A DNA stretch of 64,000 bases from Candidatus Thiodiazotropha endoloripes (GTDB lineage: Bacteria > Pseudomonadota > Gammaproteobacteria > Chromatiales > Chromatiaceae), in the NCBI RefSeq assembly GCF_001708965.1, contig NZ_LVJW01000003.1, forward strand, positions 1,240,001 to 1,304,000, read 5' to 3'. Both the position numbers and the translations under genes were made by a program. Position 1 is the first letter of the stretch. Each line of letters opens with the position of its first letter. The notes below the pieces were generated by a model. The model was given only the letters and a program-made list of their open reading frames with translations, had not been told where the DNA came from and did not search any database. Below, in pieces: positions 52,628-61,312 of the stretch.

Positions 52628-55153
52628 ATGTGGTCAGAATTTTGGAATAGATATAGAGGCCAGTTCAATCAGGCACCCGACCGGGAGTCTGAGCAGTCGA
52701 TTGTCAGATTGATAATCGCTTTGGTAATGTGCCTATATATTTTCTACGTCTATCTATTCATTCCTTCGGAGAGTGCTTCCAGACTACTGCCTCTGGCGCT
52801 GCTCTATACCCTCTGCAGCTTGATAATCATGATGGTGATTGCATGGAAGCCCCATGTTTTCACAATCCGTCGTACAATCACCATGTCATTCGATGTCAGT
52901 ATGATTACCCTTGCGATGTGGATTGGTGGTGAAACCACCTCGATGCTCTACGTATTCTATCTTTGGATCAGTCTCGGAAACGGATTTCGTTTTGGTACCC
53001 CATCTCTCTATTTCACAAGTACTCTATCCACACTTGGATTTGCTTCGGTGATCTTGATCAGCGACTTTTGGAAAGAGCAGCAGGTTCTGGGTATTGGACT
53101 GTTACTCGGATTGTTGATTACAACACTCTATGTTGCTCTGTTACTGCTGCGTATAGAGCGTGAAAAAAAGCGTGCTGAAGCATCGAGTCAGGCGAAGAGT
53201 CGTTTTCTGGCCAACATGAGTCACGAAATACGCACCCCCCTGAATGGTGTGGTCGGGATGACCGATCTGCTGGCAAGAACGCCAATGGGATTGGAGCAAC
53301 GGGAGATCATGTCGACCATTCAGGCATCGGCTGAGACTCTACTCAATCTTATCGAGGAGATTCTCGATTTTTCCAAGATTGAGGCGGGTAAGGTTGAGGT
53401 AAGACTTGTTGACCAGGATCTATCCGAGCTTGCAGACAGTGTGATATCGATGATGAAACCGACAGCCGATTCCAAAGGTATTGAGCTGAATTGCTGGATA
53501 GACCTGGATATCTCTCCGGTGATCAAAACTGATCCCAAGCTACTTCGGCAAATTCTGATCAATCTGTTGAACAACGCGATTAAATTTACCGACCAGGGCG
53601 GTATCGTGCTGAAGGTAACGCCATACACATCAGCGGAAAGTGAGGATGGTGTACCCAGATTGATGTTTGAAGTCATAGATACGGGTATCGGCATTTCTGA
53701 AGCCCAACAGAAACGGATTTTCGAATGGTTTGAACAAGGTGATGATTCTGCCACCCGTCGATATACCGGAAGTGGCCTCGGTACAACAATTACCAAACAA
53801 CTGGTTGAGTTATTGGATGGGACCATAGGCCTGGAGAGTCGTTTGGGGGAAGGCAGTCGATTCTGGTTTCAGATACCAGCTGTTTCCAGTGATACTCCTA
53901 TTGACATAGAGCGTTTTCAGGATGCCAGGGTGTTATTGTTCACCGACCTCCTATCTGAAAAGCAGGATTTACTGGACGGATTGCAGGAGTGGCAGTTGGA
54001 CGTGAAAGTCTACTCTAACCTTTCAGAGGGATTTCTGGAGTTGATCAATGCCGTTAAGGTTAAGGAACCCTATGACATTGCAATCCTGGATGAGACTCAT
54101 AGCGATCTGCATGATGAGGAGTTGGTTCATACCATACGTGCTGAAAAAAGTCTGGACGATCTTGGATTGGTTTGTGTTACCAATTACTCCCCAAATCTGC
54201 AAAATGAGAACAGATTGTGTCATGAAGGCTTCAGTGCGGTGGTAACCACGCCGATTACTCCAGACAAGGTACGCCATGTTCTGCAGTATGCCTTAAAGCG
54301 CAAAATCAGCACCAATTTACCACCCAGGATTTTCACCTCTGCTGAACATAGCATTGCCAAACATGCCCAAATCCTCCTTGCTGAGGATAATCCGATCAAT
54401 CAGAAGGTAGTGAAAAAGATCCTTGAGTTACAAGGGCATCAGATTGAGGTGGTCAGTCATGGTCAGGAGGCCATTGAATTATTGAAAAGTGAAACATTTG
54501 ACCTGGCAATACTTGACCTGCAAATGCCGGACATTGGAGGGATTGATATCATTAAGGCCTATCGTCTGATGCAAAAGCAGGGGGCTGCCATACCCTTCGT
54601 CATTCTTACCGCAAATGCCACTCGGGAAGCAGCAGAAGAGTGTGAGGCTATTGGTGTCGAAGCTTATCTCACCAAACCAGTCAGGTCAGCACATCTATTG
54701 GATGTGGTGAAAGGGATCCTGGGCGGTGACTCCACTGAAGTGATAACCGATACCATAGTCGATCTGCCGATTCGTGCTGCCAATCAGGAAAAGAGTGGAA
54801 GAATACTCGATGTAAACACACTGCAAGGTCTCGAGAGATTGAGTAAGGATCCGGAATTCATGTCGCACTTGGCGGATAGTTTTCTACATGATTCTGAAGC
54901 ATTGATGACCGCAATGCATCAAGCAATCGAGCTGCATGATGTAAGAGGTTATAAGGATTGTGCCCATGCATTAGCAGATAACGCTTCTGGTATCGGGGCC
55001 TACTCTCTGATGACGATTTGCGCTTCAGCTTCCCGTATTGAACAGCCGGAGTTGAATGATCAAGGTGTTAAGCAGATGAGTCAGATCTCTACAACCTATA
55101 GCTTAACCTGTCAGGCGTTGCGTCATTATCTGAATATCAAGAATCCTGAATAG
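52628..55153 (+). CDS. rpfC: RpfC-like hybrid sensor histidine kinase
   Basis: 841 aa from ATG 52628 (MWSEFWNRYRG; GTG 52571 is in frame but adds 19 residues not typical of RpfC). N-terminal membrane domain with about five helices (25-175), HisKA with H199 (MSHEIRTPLNGV), HATPase_c with NNAIKF, DTGIGI and GSGLGT, a degenerate first receiver (about 433-560), a canonical receiver (580-700; phospho-acceptor D630 in LAILDLQMP, TKP Lys) and an HPt domain with H780. Xanthomonas RpfC senses the diffusible signal factor and phosphorylates RpfG. Convergent with rpfG and an RpfC-like gene; no rpfF found in the window. Confidence 0.88.
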   Translation: MWSEFWNRYRGQFNQAPDRESEQSIVRLIIALVMCLYIFYVYLFIPSESASRLLPLALLYTLCSLIIMMVIAWKPHVFTIRRTITMSFDVSMITLAMWIGGETTSMLYVFYLWISLGNGFRFGTPSLYFTSTLSTLGFASVILISDFWKEQQVLGIGLLLGLLITTLYVALLLLRIEREKKRAEASSQAKSRFLANMSHEIRTPLNGVVGMTDLLARTPMGLEQREIMSTIQASAETLLNLIEEILDFSKIEAGKVEVRLVDQDLSELADSVISMMKPTADSKGIELNCWIDLDISPVIKTDPKLLRQILINLLNNAIKFTDQGGIVLKVTPYTSAESEDGVPRLMFEVIDTGIGISEAQQKRIFEWFEQGDDSATRRYTGSGLGTTITKQLVELLDGTIGLESRLGEGSRFWFQIPAVSSDTPIDIERFQDARVLLFTDLLSEKQDLLDGLQEWQLDVKVYSNLSEGFLELINAVKVKEPYDIAILDETHSDLHDEELVHTIRAEKSLDDLGLVCVTNYSPNLQNENRLCHEGFSAVVTTPITPDKVRHVLQYALKRKISTNLPPRIFTSAEHSIAKHAQILLAEDNPINQKVVKKILELQGHQIEVVSHGQEAIELLKSETFDLAILDLQMPDIGGIDIIKAYRLMQKQGAAIPFVILTANATREAAEECEAIGVEAYLTKPVRSAHLLDVVKGILGGDSTEVITDTIVDLPIRAANQEKSGRILDVNTLQGLERLSKDPEFMSHLADSFLHDSEALMTAMHQAIELHDVRGYKDCAHALADNASGIGAYSLMTICASASRIEQPELNDQGVKQMSQISTTYSLTCQALRHYLNIKNPE

Positions 55154-55240
55154 AGTCATATTTTCCAGAACCGGTCAAGCAAACTCCGTGTATAGAGTGG
55201 ATGGTTCTATTGAGCTTGCTGAAGTCCGATGATGTATCTG

Positions 55241-57160
55241 CTATTTGGAGGGTGTGCTGTTTGGTTCCAATTGAATGGCTGATGCTCTTTGAGATAGATA
55301 GTGAGCATAAGCATGCAAGGTCAGATTGAATGTCTGCTGCAATTCACTTAGCAGATCTGAGCCTTTATATTCAAATTCTCGGGCAGAGAGTTTTGAGGCC
55401 TGTTGACTGAGTTCGTAGAGTAGTACAGCTCCCAGTTGACCAGCACTATCCAGGAGTATTTGGGCCTGATCAAGAAATTTACCAAGCTCACGCGCGGCCA
55501 CAGCTCGCTCCATCTCACGTAAAATAGAACGGCCTTCAGATTCAAATATCTTGAACAGATCATTGATGAATGAGATGCCGCTGTCCAGTTTCTCAAGTCT
55601 CAATAGAGTCATATGATCAAGCAGCATGGCATCCTGAATTTTATTGTTCTTAAATTGTATCGGATCCGTTTTACGTGAGACATAGGTCAAATTCTGCAAA
55701 TCGCCCTTATCGAGTGCTGCAAGAATTGAGAGAAGTACCTCTTGCGGTGTGATCGGCTTAAACAGACAGATATCCACCCCGATGCTTTGACAGAGATTGA
55801 GCGTTTCGGGATTCTCTTCATCTTCCACAAAGATAAAGGGTACCCACTGTTTGTACGGAGTGGTAAATCGATGAAGCTTGACTACCTGAGTGCCGCTCAT
55901 GATAGGTAGTTGCAGATTGATGATGGCTAAATCAAAAAAGTGTTCTTCAAGTGCATCCAGTGCCTGGTCACCATTATCAACCAAATGAATATTATATCCT
56001 GCCTGTGTCAAGGCGTGGCTTAGTGAATCACGCTCATGTGAAGGAGTATCTGCCAGTAATATCTCTTTTTGGCGAGTGTAGGCCTGTTTGGTAGTACGGT
56101 GTTTAACCAAGCTTACAACATTATCACAGGAGGAGTATGTTTTGCTGTCGTAACTGATGATGCTGAACAGCTGCTCTTTACTCCATGGGGATTCGAGTAG
56201 CGTGTGATAGCCTGCGCGTAGCAATCTGTGCGCATACTTCTCATTGTAAAAAGATGTTTGAATACAGATCAGTCGAACATCATCAAGTAGTGGTTCATTC
56301 TTGATCAGGCGTGCCAATGACAGTGGCTCAATATCCAGATTTTCTCCATCAACAATGAGAAAAGAGTAGGGGGTAAAGACCTCACCCTGACTACGAGAGA
56401 GCATGTGTTTGAATGCCTGCAGGCTGTTACTGCAGGTTGTTGTTTCATGTCCCCAATCGAACAGTTGACGGGTGAGAAGTGTCGTGCTGCTTTTGTTTCG
56501 GGATAATATCAAAATGCGCTGAATATTGCGTTTCACTCGCTGACCGGTAAATTGCTGTCTATCCGCAGTTGATTCAGTATGTTCCGGGGGCTCCTCTTCA
56601 AGTTCAGGTAATGTGGGTAACTCTTCTTTGTCCTGGTTGTCCTCTTTCGAAGCACCATATCTCCGTATGGAGACAAGGGCAGGGGGTATCAGAGCAAGAA
56701 CGCTCAGTAGTAATGTCTGTAGCAACTCCATTTGAAGTGCCAGATGAAGTGTGGTGGTCAGCATTGTAAACGCTGTACCAATTCCTACCCAAAGATATGA
56801 TCTGCCAAAAAAGCGTGAAGCAAAAATCAATACACTGCTGAGAGGTAACAGCAGTAGGGCCGAACCACCAGCAAAGGTGATCAGTCCGAGATAGAGCTGA
56901 TCGAGAACAATTGATGAACTGCGTTTGATTTGGCTGGAGGAATAGAGGCATTTATAGTGCTCAATAAAACGGAGCAACAGGAATTGACAGGCCAATACCA
57001 GTGTAGTGAGGTTAACCAGGGTCGATGTGGACCAGAGATAGGTCAACACCAAACCAACCAATGCGACAAAGCTGACAAATAAGCTCAGGCTGTAATAGAA
57101 CTGGTCACTCTTATGTGAGGTGGTGTCAGGTCTCTGTGTGGTTACTGTTTGCTCGTTCAA
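55241..57160 (-). CDS. RpfC-like membrane protein without kinase domains
   Basis: 639 aa, TTG start overlapping the rpfG stop as TTGA. An N-terminal multi-helix domain (about residues 22-165) is followed by two receiver-like domains and an HPt-like domain, the same order as the C-terminal half of RpfC, but HisKA and HATPase are missing. Receiver 1 (about 215-338) lacks the acidic pair (SRNKS) and the Lys (ESPW); receiver 2 (365-485) has N415 where the phospho-acceptor Asp belongs (LAIINLQLP). The HPt segment AQILLDSAGQLGA has Q567 at the phospho-His position (H780 in the kinase). It therefore looks unable to take part in phosphotransfer. It may be a ligand-binding regulator of RpfG or RpfC. 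Confidence 0.85.
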   Translation of the reverse strand: MNEQTVTTQRPDTTSHKSDQFYYSLSLFVSFVALVGLVLTYLWSTSTLVNLTTLVLACQFLLLRFIEHYKCLYSSSQIKRSSSIVLDQLYLGLITFAGGSALLLLPLSSVLIFASRFFGRSYLWVGIGTAFTMLTTTLHLALQMELLQTLLLSVLALIPPALVSIRRYGASKEDNQDKEELPTLPELEEEPPEHTESTADRQQFTGQRVKRNIQRILILSRNKSSTTLLTRQLFDWGHETTTCSNSLQAFKHMLSRSQGEVFTPYSFLIVDGENLDIEPLSLARLIKNEPLLDDVRLICIQTSFYNEKYAHRLLRAGYHTLLESPWSKEQLFSIISYDSKTYSSCDNVVSLVKHRTTKQAYTRQKEILLADTPSHERDSLSHALTQAGYNIHLVDNGDQALDALEEHFFDLAIINLQLPIMSGTQVVKLHRFTTPYKQWVPFIFVEDEENPETLNLCQSIGVDICLFKPITPQEVLLSILAALDKGDLQNLTYVSRKTDPIQFKNNKIQDAMLLDHMTLLRLEKLDSGISFINDLFKIFESEGRSILREMERAVAARELGKFLDQAQILLDSAGQLGAVLLYELSQQASKLSAREFEYKGSDLLSELQQTFNLTLHAYAHYLSQRASAIQLEPNSTPSK

Positions 57161-58215
57161 GAATGCGTTCCTTCGAGGTTTCCACGCAGAGCATAGTGTA
57201 TCGCCTCCACTTCCTGCATTTCGCTGAGAAATGCATCTGCGCAGTCTGGATCAAAATGGGATCCTCTCTCTTGGCTAATATAGTCAATGGCCTTTTCAAT
57301 TGACCAGCTTTTTTTATAGGGTCTATCTGAGACCAAGGCATCAAAAACGTCAGCAACTGCCACTATTCTGGCTTCAAGAGGTATTTTATCGCCGTTCAAA
57401 TTGTTCGGATAGCCCGTTCCGTTGTATTTTTCATGATGATTGAGGGCGATGATCGCGCCAGTTTGAATATACTTCGATAAGCTGTCTTTGAGTATTTCGT
57501 ATCCGAGTAGCGTGTGTCGTTGCATGATTTTGTACTCTTCCGCGGTCAATTTACCGGGTTTGAGCAGGATTGCGTCAGGTATACCGATTTTGCCTATATC
57601 ATGCATAGGAGCTGACTGGGCAATCAAATCGCATCGTTCTTGAGATAATCTCAGTTTTTTGGCGATCAGTAGAGAATACCTGGAGATTCTTAAAATATGA
57701 TTACCGGTATCTTCATCCCGGTATTCACCAGCTTTTGCAAGACGCATCAGGGTTTCCTGTTCCCGGTCGTGAAGCTCCTGGGTGGTTTTGCGTATCTCCT
57801 GTTCCAGTAAAAGTGCTCGATCTTTGATCATTTTCCGCTGATGACTCATGGTCAACATATTGTTGCAGCGGGCTTTACACTCAGTGTGATCGATTGGTTT
57901 GGTGATGAAGTCGTTGGCGCCGGATTCGAGAGCAGAGTAGCGAACAGACTGATCCTCCACGCAGGTTACAATCATAACGGGCACATCGCTGCAACCTGGA
58001 ATACGCCTTAACCACTTTATAAACTTTATACCATCCATCTGAGGCATTTTGTAATCGGTGATCACGAGGTCTATTTCATGGGTTTTGGCCCAATCCAACG
58101 CTTCAGTTGGATCAGCAAAACAGGTAGACGAGACATCTGCATCAATTGAACCGACCAATTCTTGAAGAATCATACGGGTTATTGATTGGTCATCAATGAT
58201 AAGTACATGGGGCAT
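57157..58215 (-). CDS. rpfG: RpfG-like response regulator with HD-GYP phosphodiesterase
   Basis: 352 aa: receiver domain (1-125; acidic residues in LIIDDQ, D54 in VITDYKMP, Lys in TKPID) and HD-GYP domain (about 150-340) with H205-D206 (MHDIGKIGIPD), HHEKYNGTGYP at 260-270 and DALVSDRPYKKSW. HD-GYP enzymes hydrolyse c-di-GMP; in Xanthomonas RpfG is the output of RpfC. Metal and GYP motifs look intact. Co-transcribed with the kinase-less RpfC-like gene (4-base overlap). Confidence 0.93.
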   Translation of the reverse strand: MPHVLIIDDQSITRMILQELVGSIDADVSSTCFADPTEALDWAKTHEIDLVITDYKMPQMDGIKFIKWLRRIPGCSDVPVMIVTCVEDQSVRYSALESGANDFITKPIDHTECKARCNNMLTMSHQRKMIKDRALLLEQEIRKTTQELHDREQETLMRLAKAGEYRDEDTGNHILRISRYSLLIAKKLRLSQERCDLIAQSAPMHDIGKIGIPDAILLKPGKLTAEEYKIMQRHTLLGYEILKDSLSKYIQTGAIIALNHHEKYNGTGYPNNLNGDKIPLEARIVAVADVFDALVSDRPYKKSWSIEKAIDYISQERGSHFDPDCADAFLSEMQEVEAIHYALRGNLEGTHS

Positions 58216-58895
58216 AGTGATAGGTGTCTGCAGTCAATAGGTGGATTCTGTGTTCGCTTGTCCCTGTCTGTTCCAATAACGGCTATCAGGCTCGATGCTT
58301 GATTGTTTGCTGAATTTCATTCAGAAACTCAACAGTCATTGAAATTGGCGCTCCTTTCACCGTATTTGCTGACTGGTATGGACTTTGTGTCTGATAAACA
58401 GAGTAAAAGTGCCATACAATGAGAGTGAATTAACTTCCCGAAATGTTAACTTATTTTACAATTTAACACGACTTTGATCAGTGATACAGATCCGGCTTAC
58501 GCATCAACTCTGTTTAACTGTTTCAATGAAAATAGCTTGTTGGCAACAGGGCAGCTCACTACTCATCGCTTCAAGTTTGTGTGCTCTCATAGAACAAGCT
58601 CTGACTCAGTGAGAAGTATCCCGCTCCGGTAAAGAGATCTGCTGATGTCACTCCGCTACCAGAAGCACTCTGATTCACTGAAGAGAAGAGAATGGCCACT
58701 ACCTGGCTGCCATCTTGAAGTTGCCTTGGCATAAGCTGATATATCGTAAAAACAGTTGGTTGGCAGAGATGTCTCATGTAAATCTTACAGCTGATACAGG
58801 CTTAATTCAGAAACCGCCATGAGGAGATCAATGGGTGATGGACTACTTGGAATAGCTCAACTCAGAGAGAGCCGGCCAGGCATCTTGAAGGGTGG

Positions 58896-59018
58896 TCATA
58901 AAGATGTCGGCCAGAAATCAATCAAGTCACTGACAGCTTGTTTTAATTCACCGCCTGAATGGGGTGTGAAGCGAATCATTCCGCTTAGCCCTGGTTCAAG
59001 TTTGCCAAGCAGAAGAGC
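58896..59018 (-). pseudogene. C-terminal gene remnant (unidentified)
   Basis: On the minus strand an open stretch of 40 codons, not headed by a plausible start but by an in-frame TAG at 59021-59019, reads ALLLGKLEPGLSGMIRFTPH and then SGGELKQAVSDLIDFWPTSL before a stop. The composition is protein-like. A second short frame beginning MTTLQDAWPALSEL starts at the stop codon (TTATGACC), as in a coupled operon, and ends after 18 codons. I cannot name the family. Confidence 0.4.
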
Positions 59019-59129
59019 CTATTGTAATGGGGGCGATACTTAAAATGGGATATTAGCCACTCAAGATTAATCGCATGATCCTGAAAATATCTTTTAACAT
59101 CATGAAAATAAACTAAAAAATAGATACCT

Positions 59130-59151
59130 CATCTGTTTTCAAAAACAGATG
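59130..59151. repeat. perfect palindrome
   Basis: CATCTGTTTT (59130-59139), CA, AAAACAGATG (59142-59151): ten-base arms with a two-base centre. Followed by mixed sequence, so a regulator-binding site is as likely as a terminator. Confidence 0.5.
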
Positions 59152-59236
59152 ATTCTGTATGACTCTCTTCATCCAACTTCTCATAGGACCCTGTTCAGAT
59201 GAGACACAGCAGGACCGAAAAATATGAGAATAAATT

Positions 59237-59255
59237 GATAATGATTCTCATTATA
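59237..59255. promoter_or_regulatory. Fur box
   Basis: GATAATGATTCTCATTATA matches the 19-base Fur consensus GATAATGATAATCATTATC at 16 positions. It lies 79 bases upstream of the start of the P-loop/MetA operon on the + strand and also faces the decayed minus-strand region. TTGATA at 59235-59240 overlaps it and could be a -35 hexamer. Confidence 0.7.
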
Positions 59256-59333
59256 TTGAATTTATCTCTATTACTTTCATCCAACCTGGCTTCTCCGTAG
59301 AATGTGCGCCTCTTGCGATAGGAGAAATTGGCA

Positions 59334-60179
59334 GTGAGATTGAGTCCGGAACAATTCCGTAATTGGGATAGAAAAAGCGTCACCCTGATGGGCATGTCTG
59401 GCGTCGGGAAGACACGGCTATCTAATCTGTTGCGGCGAAGTGATTGGTTTCACTACTCCGGAGACTATCGAATCGGTACCCGCTATCTTGATGAGGCTAT
59501 TCTGGATACCATCAAAGAGCAGGCAATGAGTGTGCCTATGCTTAGAGATCTGCTCCATTCAGATTCGATCTTTATCCGCAGTAATGTCACATTTCATAAT
59601 CTGAATCCGGTCTCTACCTTTCTCGGTATGTTGGGTGATCCTGAACTTGGTGGGCTCTCGTTGACCGAATTCAAAAGGCGTCAGAACCTGCACAGACAGG
59701 CAGAGATTGCAGCCATGTACGATGTGCCTGCATTTATGCGTAAGGCAAAACTAATTTATGGCTATAACCACTTCATAAATGATGTGGGTGGCAGTTTGTG
59801 CGAGCTGGATGAACCGGGACTGTTGGAGTTTATTGATGAGCATTCACTCATACTCTATATAAGAGCCAGTGAGAAGGATGAACAGTCATTGATTGCCCGC
59901 TCGGTATCACACCCGAAACCACTCTACTACAGGGAAGCTTTTCTCGATCAGCAGTTGGCAGAGTACATGGAAATCAATGATGTGGACTATGTCTCGCTTA
60001 TCAAACCGAATGACTTTACCCGGTGGGTATTTCCAAAACTGTTCAGAGCCAGAATACCTCGCTATGAATCGATTGCAGCTAAGTATGGTTACACAGTAAA
60101 CACCCATGAGCTTGCACAAGTTAACAGCGAAGCCGATTTTCTCACGCTTCTGGAACAAGTAATCGAGCGGGAGTCCTGA
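59334..60179 (+). CDS. P-loop ATPase/kinase-like protein coupled to MetA
   Basis: 281 aa from GTG 59334, chosen because AGGAG lies nine bases upstream; TTG 59328 is too close to it. Walker A GMSGVGKTRL lies near residue 20, and YRIGTRYLDEAI follows. The rest (LGGLSLTEFKRRQNLHRQAEIAAMYDVPAFMRKAKLIYGYNHFINDVGGSLCELDEP) resembles a nucleotide-kinase fold, with EDEQ-like conserved blocks later. I recall such ATPases next to homoserine acyltransferase genes in related gammaproteobacteria, but the function is not known to me. The stop is followed after one base by the MetA start. Confidence 0.82.
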   Translation: MRLSPEQFRNWDRKSVTLMGMSGVGKTRLSNLLRRSDWFHYSGDYRIGTRYLDEAILDTIKEQAMSVPMLRDLLHSDSIFIRSNVTFHNLNPVSTFLGMLGDPELGGLSLTEFKRRQNLHRQAEIAAMYDVPAFMRKAKLIYGYNHFINDVGGSLCELDEPGLLEFIDEHSLILYIRASEKDEQSLIARSVSHPKPLYYREAFLDQQLAEYMEINDVDYVSLIKPNDFTRWVFPKLFRARIPRYESIAAKYGYTVNTHELAQVNSEADFLTLLEQVIERES

Positions 60180-60180
60180 A

Positions 60181-61248
60181 ATGCCTTTGGTTGCACATAC
60201 TAAATTACCGACTTTTGATCGTCTTCGAGAGGAGGGTCAGAATGTTCTCTCACCTGACAGGGCGACTCACCAGCATATCAGGGAGTTGCATATCGGTCTG
60301 TTGAACATGATGCCCGATGCTGCGATTGAAGCCACAGAGAGGCAGTTTTTTCGTCTGGTAGGAGAGGCGAATCCGATTGCCCAGTTCTTTATTCATCCAT
60401 TTACCTTGGACGTACTACCCCGTGGTGAAAAAGCAAAAGCGCATATCGATGCTTTCTATGAATCCTTTGAACAGATCAAACAGGATGGGTTGGATGCCTT
60501 GATCATTACCGGCGCCAATGTTACCCATCCAGACCTGGCTCAAGAGGACTTCTGGAAACCGCTGACTGAGGTTGTCGACTGGGCCCACGAGAACGTAACT
60601 TCAGTGCTTTGTTCCTGTCTTGCGACTCATGCTGTGGTGCAGTCGCATCACGGTAAGCAACGGACTCATATGGGTGATAAACTTTGGGGTGTTTTCAGCC
60701 ATCGTGTCAAGGATACATCCCACCCACTGGTGAATGATGTCAATACCCGTTTCGATGTGCCACATTCGCGCTTTAACCAAATATCAAGAGAACAATTTGA
60801 CCAGGCGGGATTGAAGGTGTTGGCCGAGAGCGAAGACGCTGGGGTACACCTGGCGGTCAGTAGTGACGGACTACGAGTGGTCTATTTTCAGGGGCATCCT
60901 GAATATGACACAATCAGTTTACTCAAAGAGTATAAGCGTGAGGTCAATCTCTATATTTCAGGGACACGTAGCGACTATCCTCCATTCCCTGAAAACTACT
61001 TCAGTCTGAGAAGCCAGGCCATCTTCGACGAGTATCATGAGAGGATCGATTTGGCAAAAAAACTGGGGAAAGAGATCCCCGAGTTTCCTGAGTCACTGGT
61101 CATCGACAGCTTGGATAATACCTGGCATGACACTGCGGAAGCGGTTATCGGCAACTGGATAGGCCTGGTTTACCAGGTCACTCACCGGTTAAGAAATCAG
61201 CCATTTATGGAAGGCGTCAATCCAGAGAATCCCCTCGGACTGAAATAG
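60181..61248 (+). CDS. metA: homoserine O-acyltransferase, MetA family
   Basis: First committed step of methionine synthesis, acylating homoserine. 355 aa against 309 in E. coli; the alignment covers ELHIGLLNMMPDAAIEATERQF, LIITGANVTHPDL, the catalytic Cys C146 (SVLCSCLATHA), VPHSRFNQI, and GHPEYD (H239, E241). The residue equivalent to E. coli G111, which separates succinyl from acetyl users, is T115. Acyl donor is therefore uncertain. Ends 65 bases from the convergent DUF1501 gene. Confidence 0.9.
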   Translation: MPLVAHTKLPTFDRLREEGQNVLSPDRATHQHIRELHIGLLNMMPDAAIEATERQFFRLVGEANPIAQFFIHPFTLDVLPRGEKAKAHIDAFYESFEQIKQDGLDALIITGANVTHPDLAQEDFWKPLTEVVDWAHENVTSVLCSCLATHAVVQSHHGKQRTHMGDKLWGVFSHRVKDTSHPLVNDVNTRFDVPHSRFNQISREQFDQAGLKVLAESEDAGVHLAVSSDGLRVVYFQGHPEYDTISLLKEYKREVNLYISGTRSDYPPFPENYFSLRSQAIFDEYHERIDLAKKLGKEIPEFPESLVIDSLDNTWHDTAEAVIGNWIGLVYQVTHRLRNQPFMEGVNPENPLGLK

Positions 61249-61279
61249 TCCACAGGTAACGGAATCAGATTGGTGCAAA

Positions 61280-61302
61280 CTCATTCTGTCTGGGAGAATG
61301 AG
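61280..61302. terminator. hairpin between convergent metA and DUF1501 genes
   Basis: CTCATTCT (61280-61287) and AGAATGAG (61295-61302) around a 7-base loop. No T-run follows on the + strand, so termination is tentative. A 13-base direct repeat AGATTGGTGCAAA (61267-61279 and 61321-61333) flanks it; the second copy is the last codons of the DUF1501 gene. Confidence 0.4.
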
Positions 61303-61312
61303 CCTGCATGCT

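Larger units (their letters stand above)
58216..59333. other. 1.1-kb gene-poor region with decayed coding fragments and iron-box
   Basis: No intact gene. The 68-aa minus frame at 58571-58777 and the 74-aa plus frame at 58819-59043 look like chance or remnants; the plus frame lies antisense to the coding-like fragment at 58896-59018. A palindrome (59130-59151) and a Fur box (59237-59255) lie at the right. The stretch probably held one or more iron-regulated minus-strand genes that have decayed. Confidence 0.5.

Noticed and set aside
58819-59043. 74-aa plus-strand frame
   Set aside because: It lies antisense to a more protein-like remnant and has no ribosome-binding site or family resemblance.
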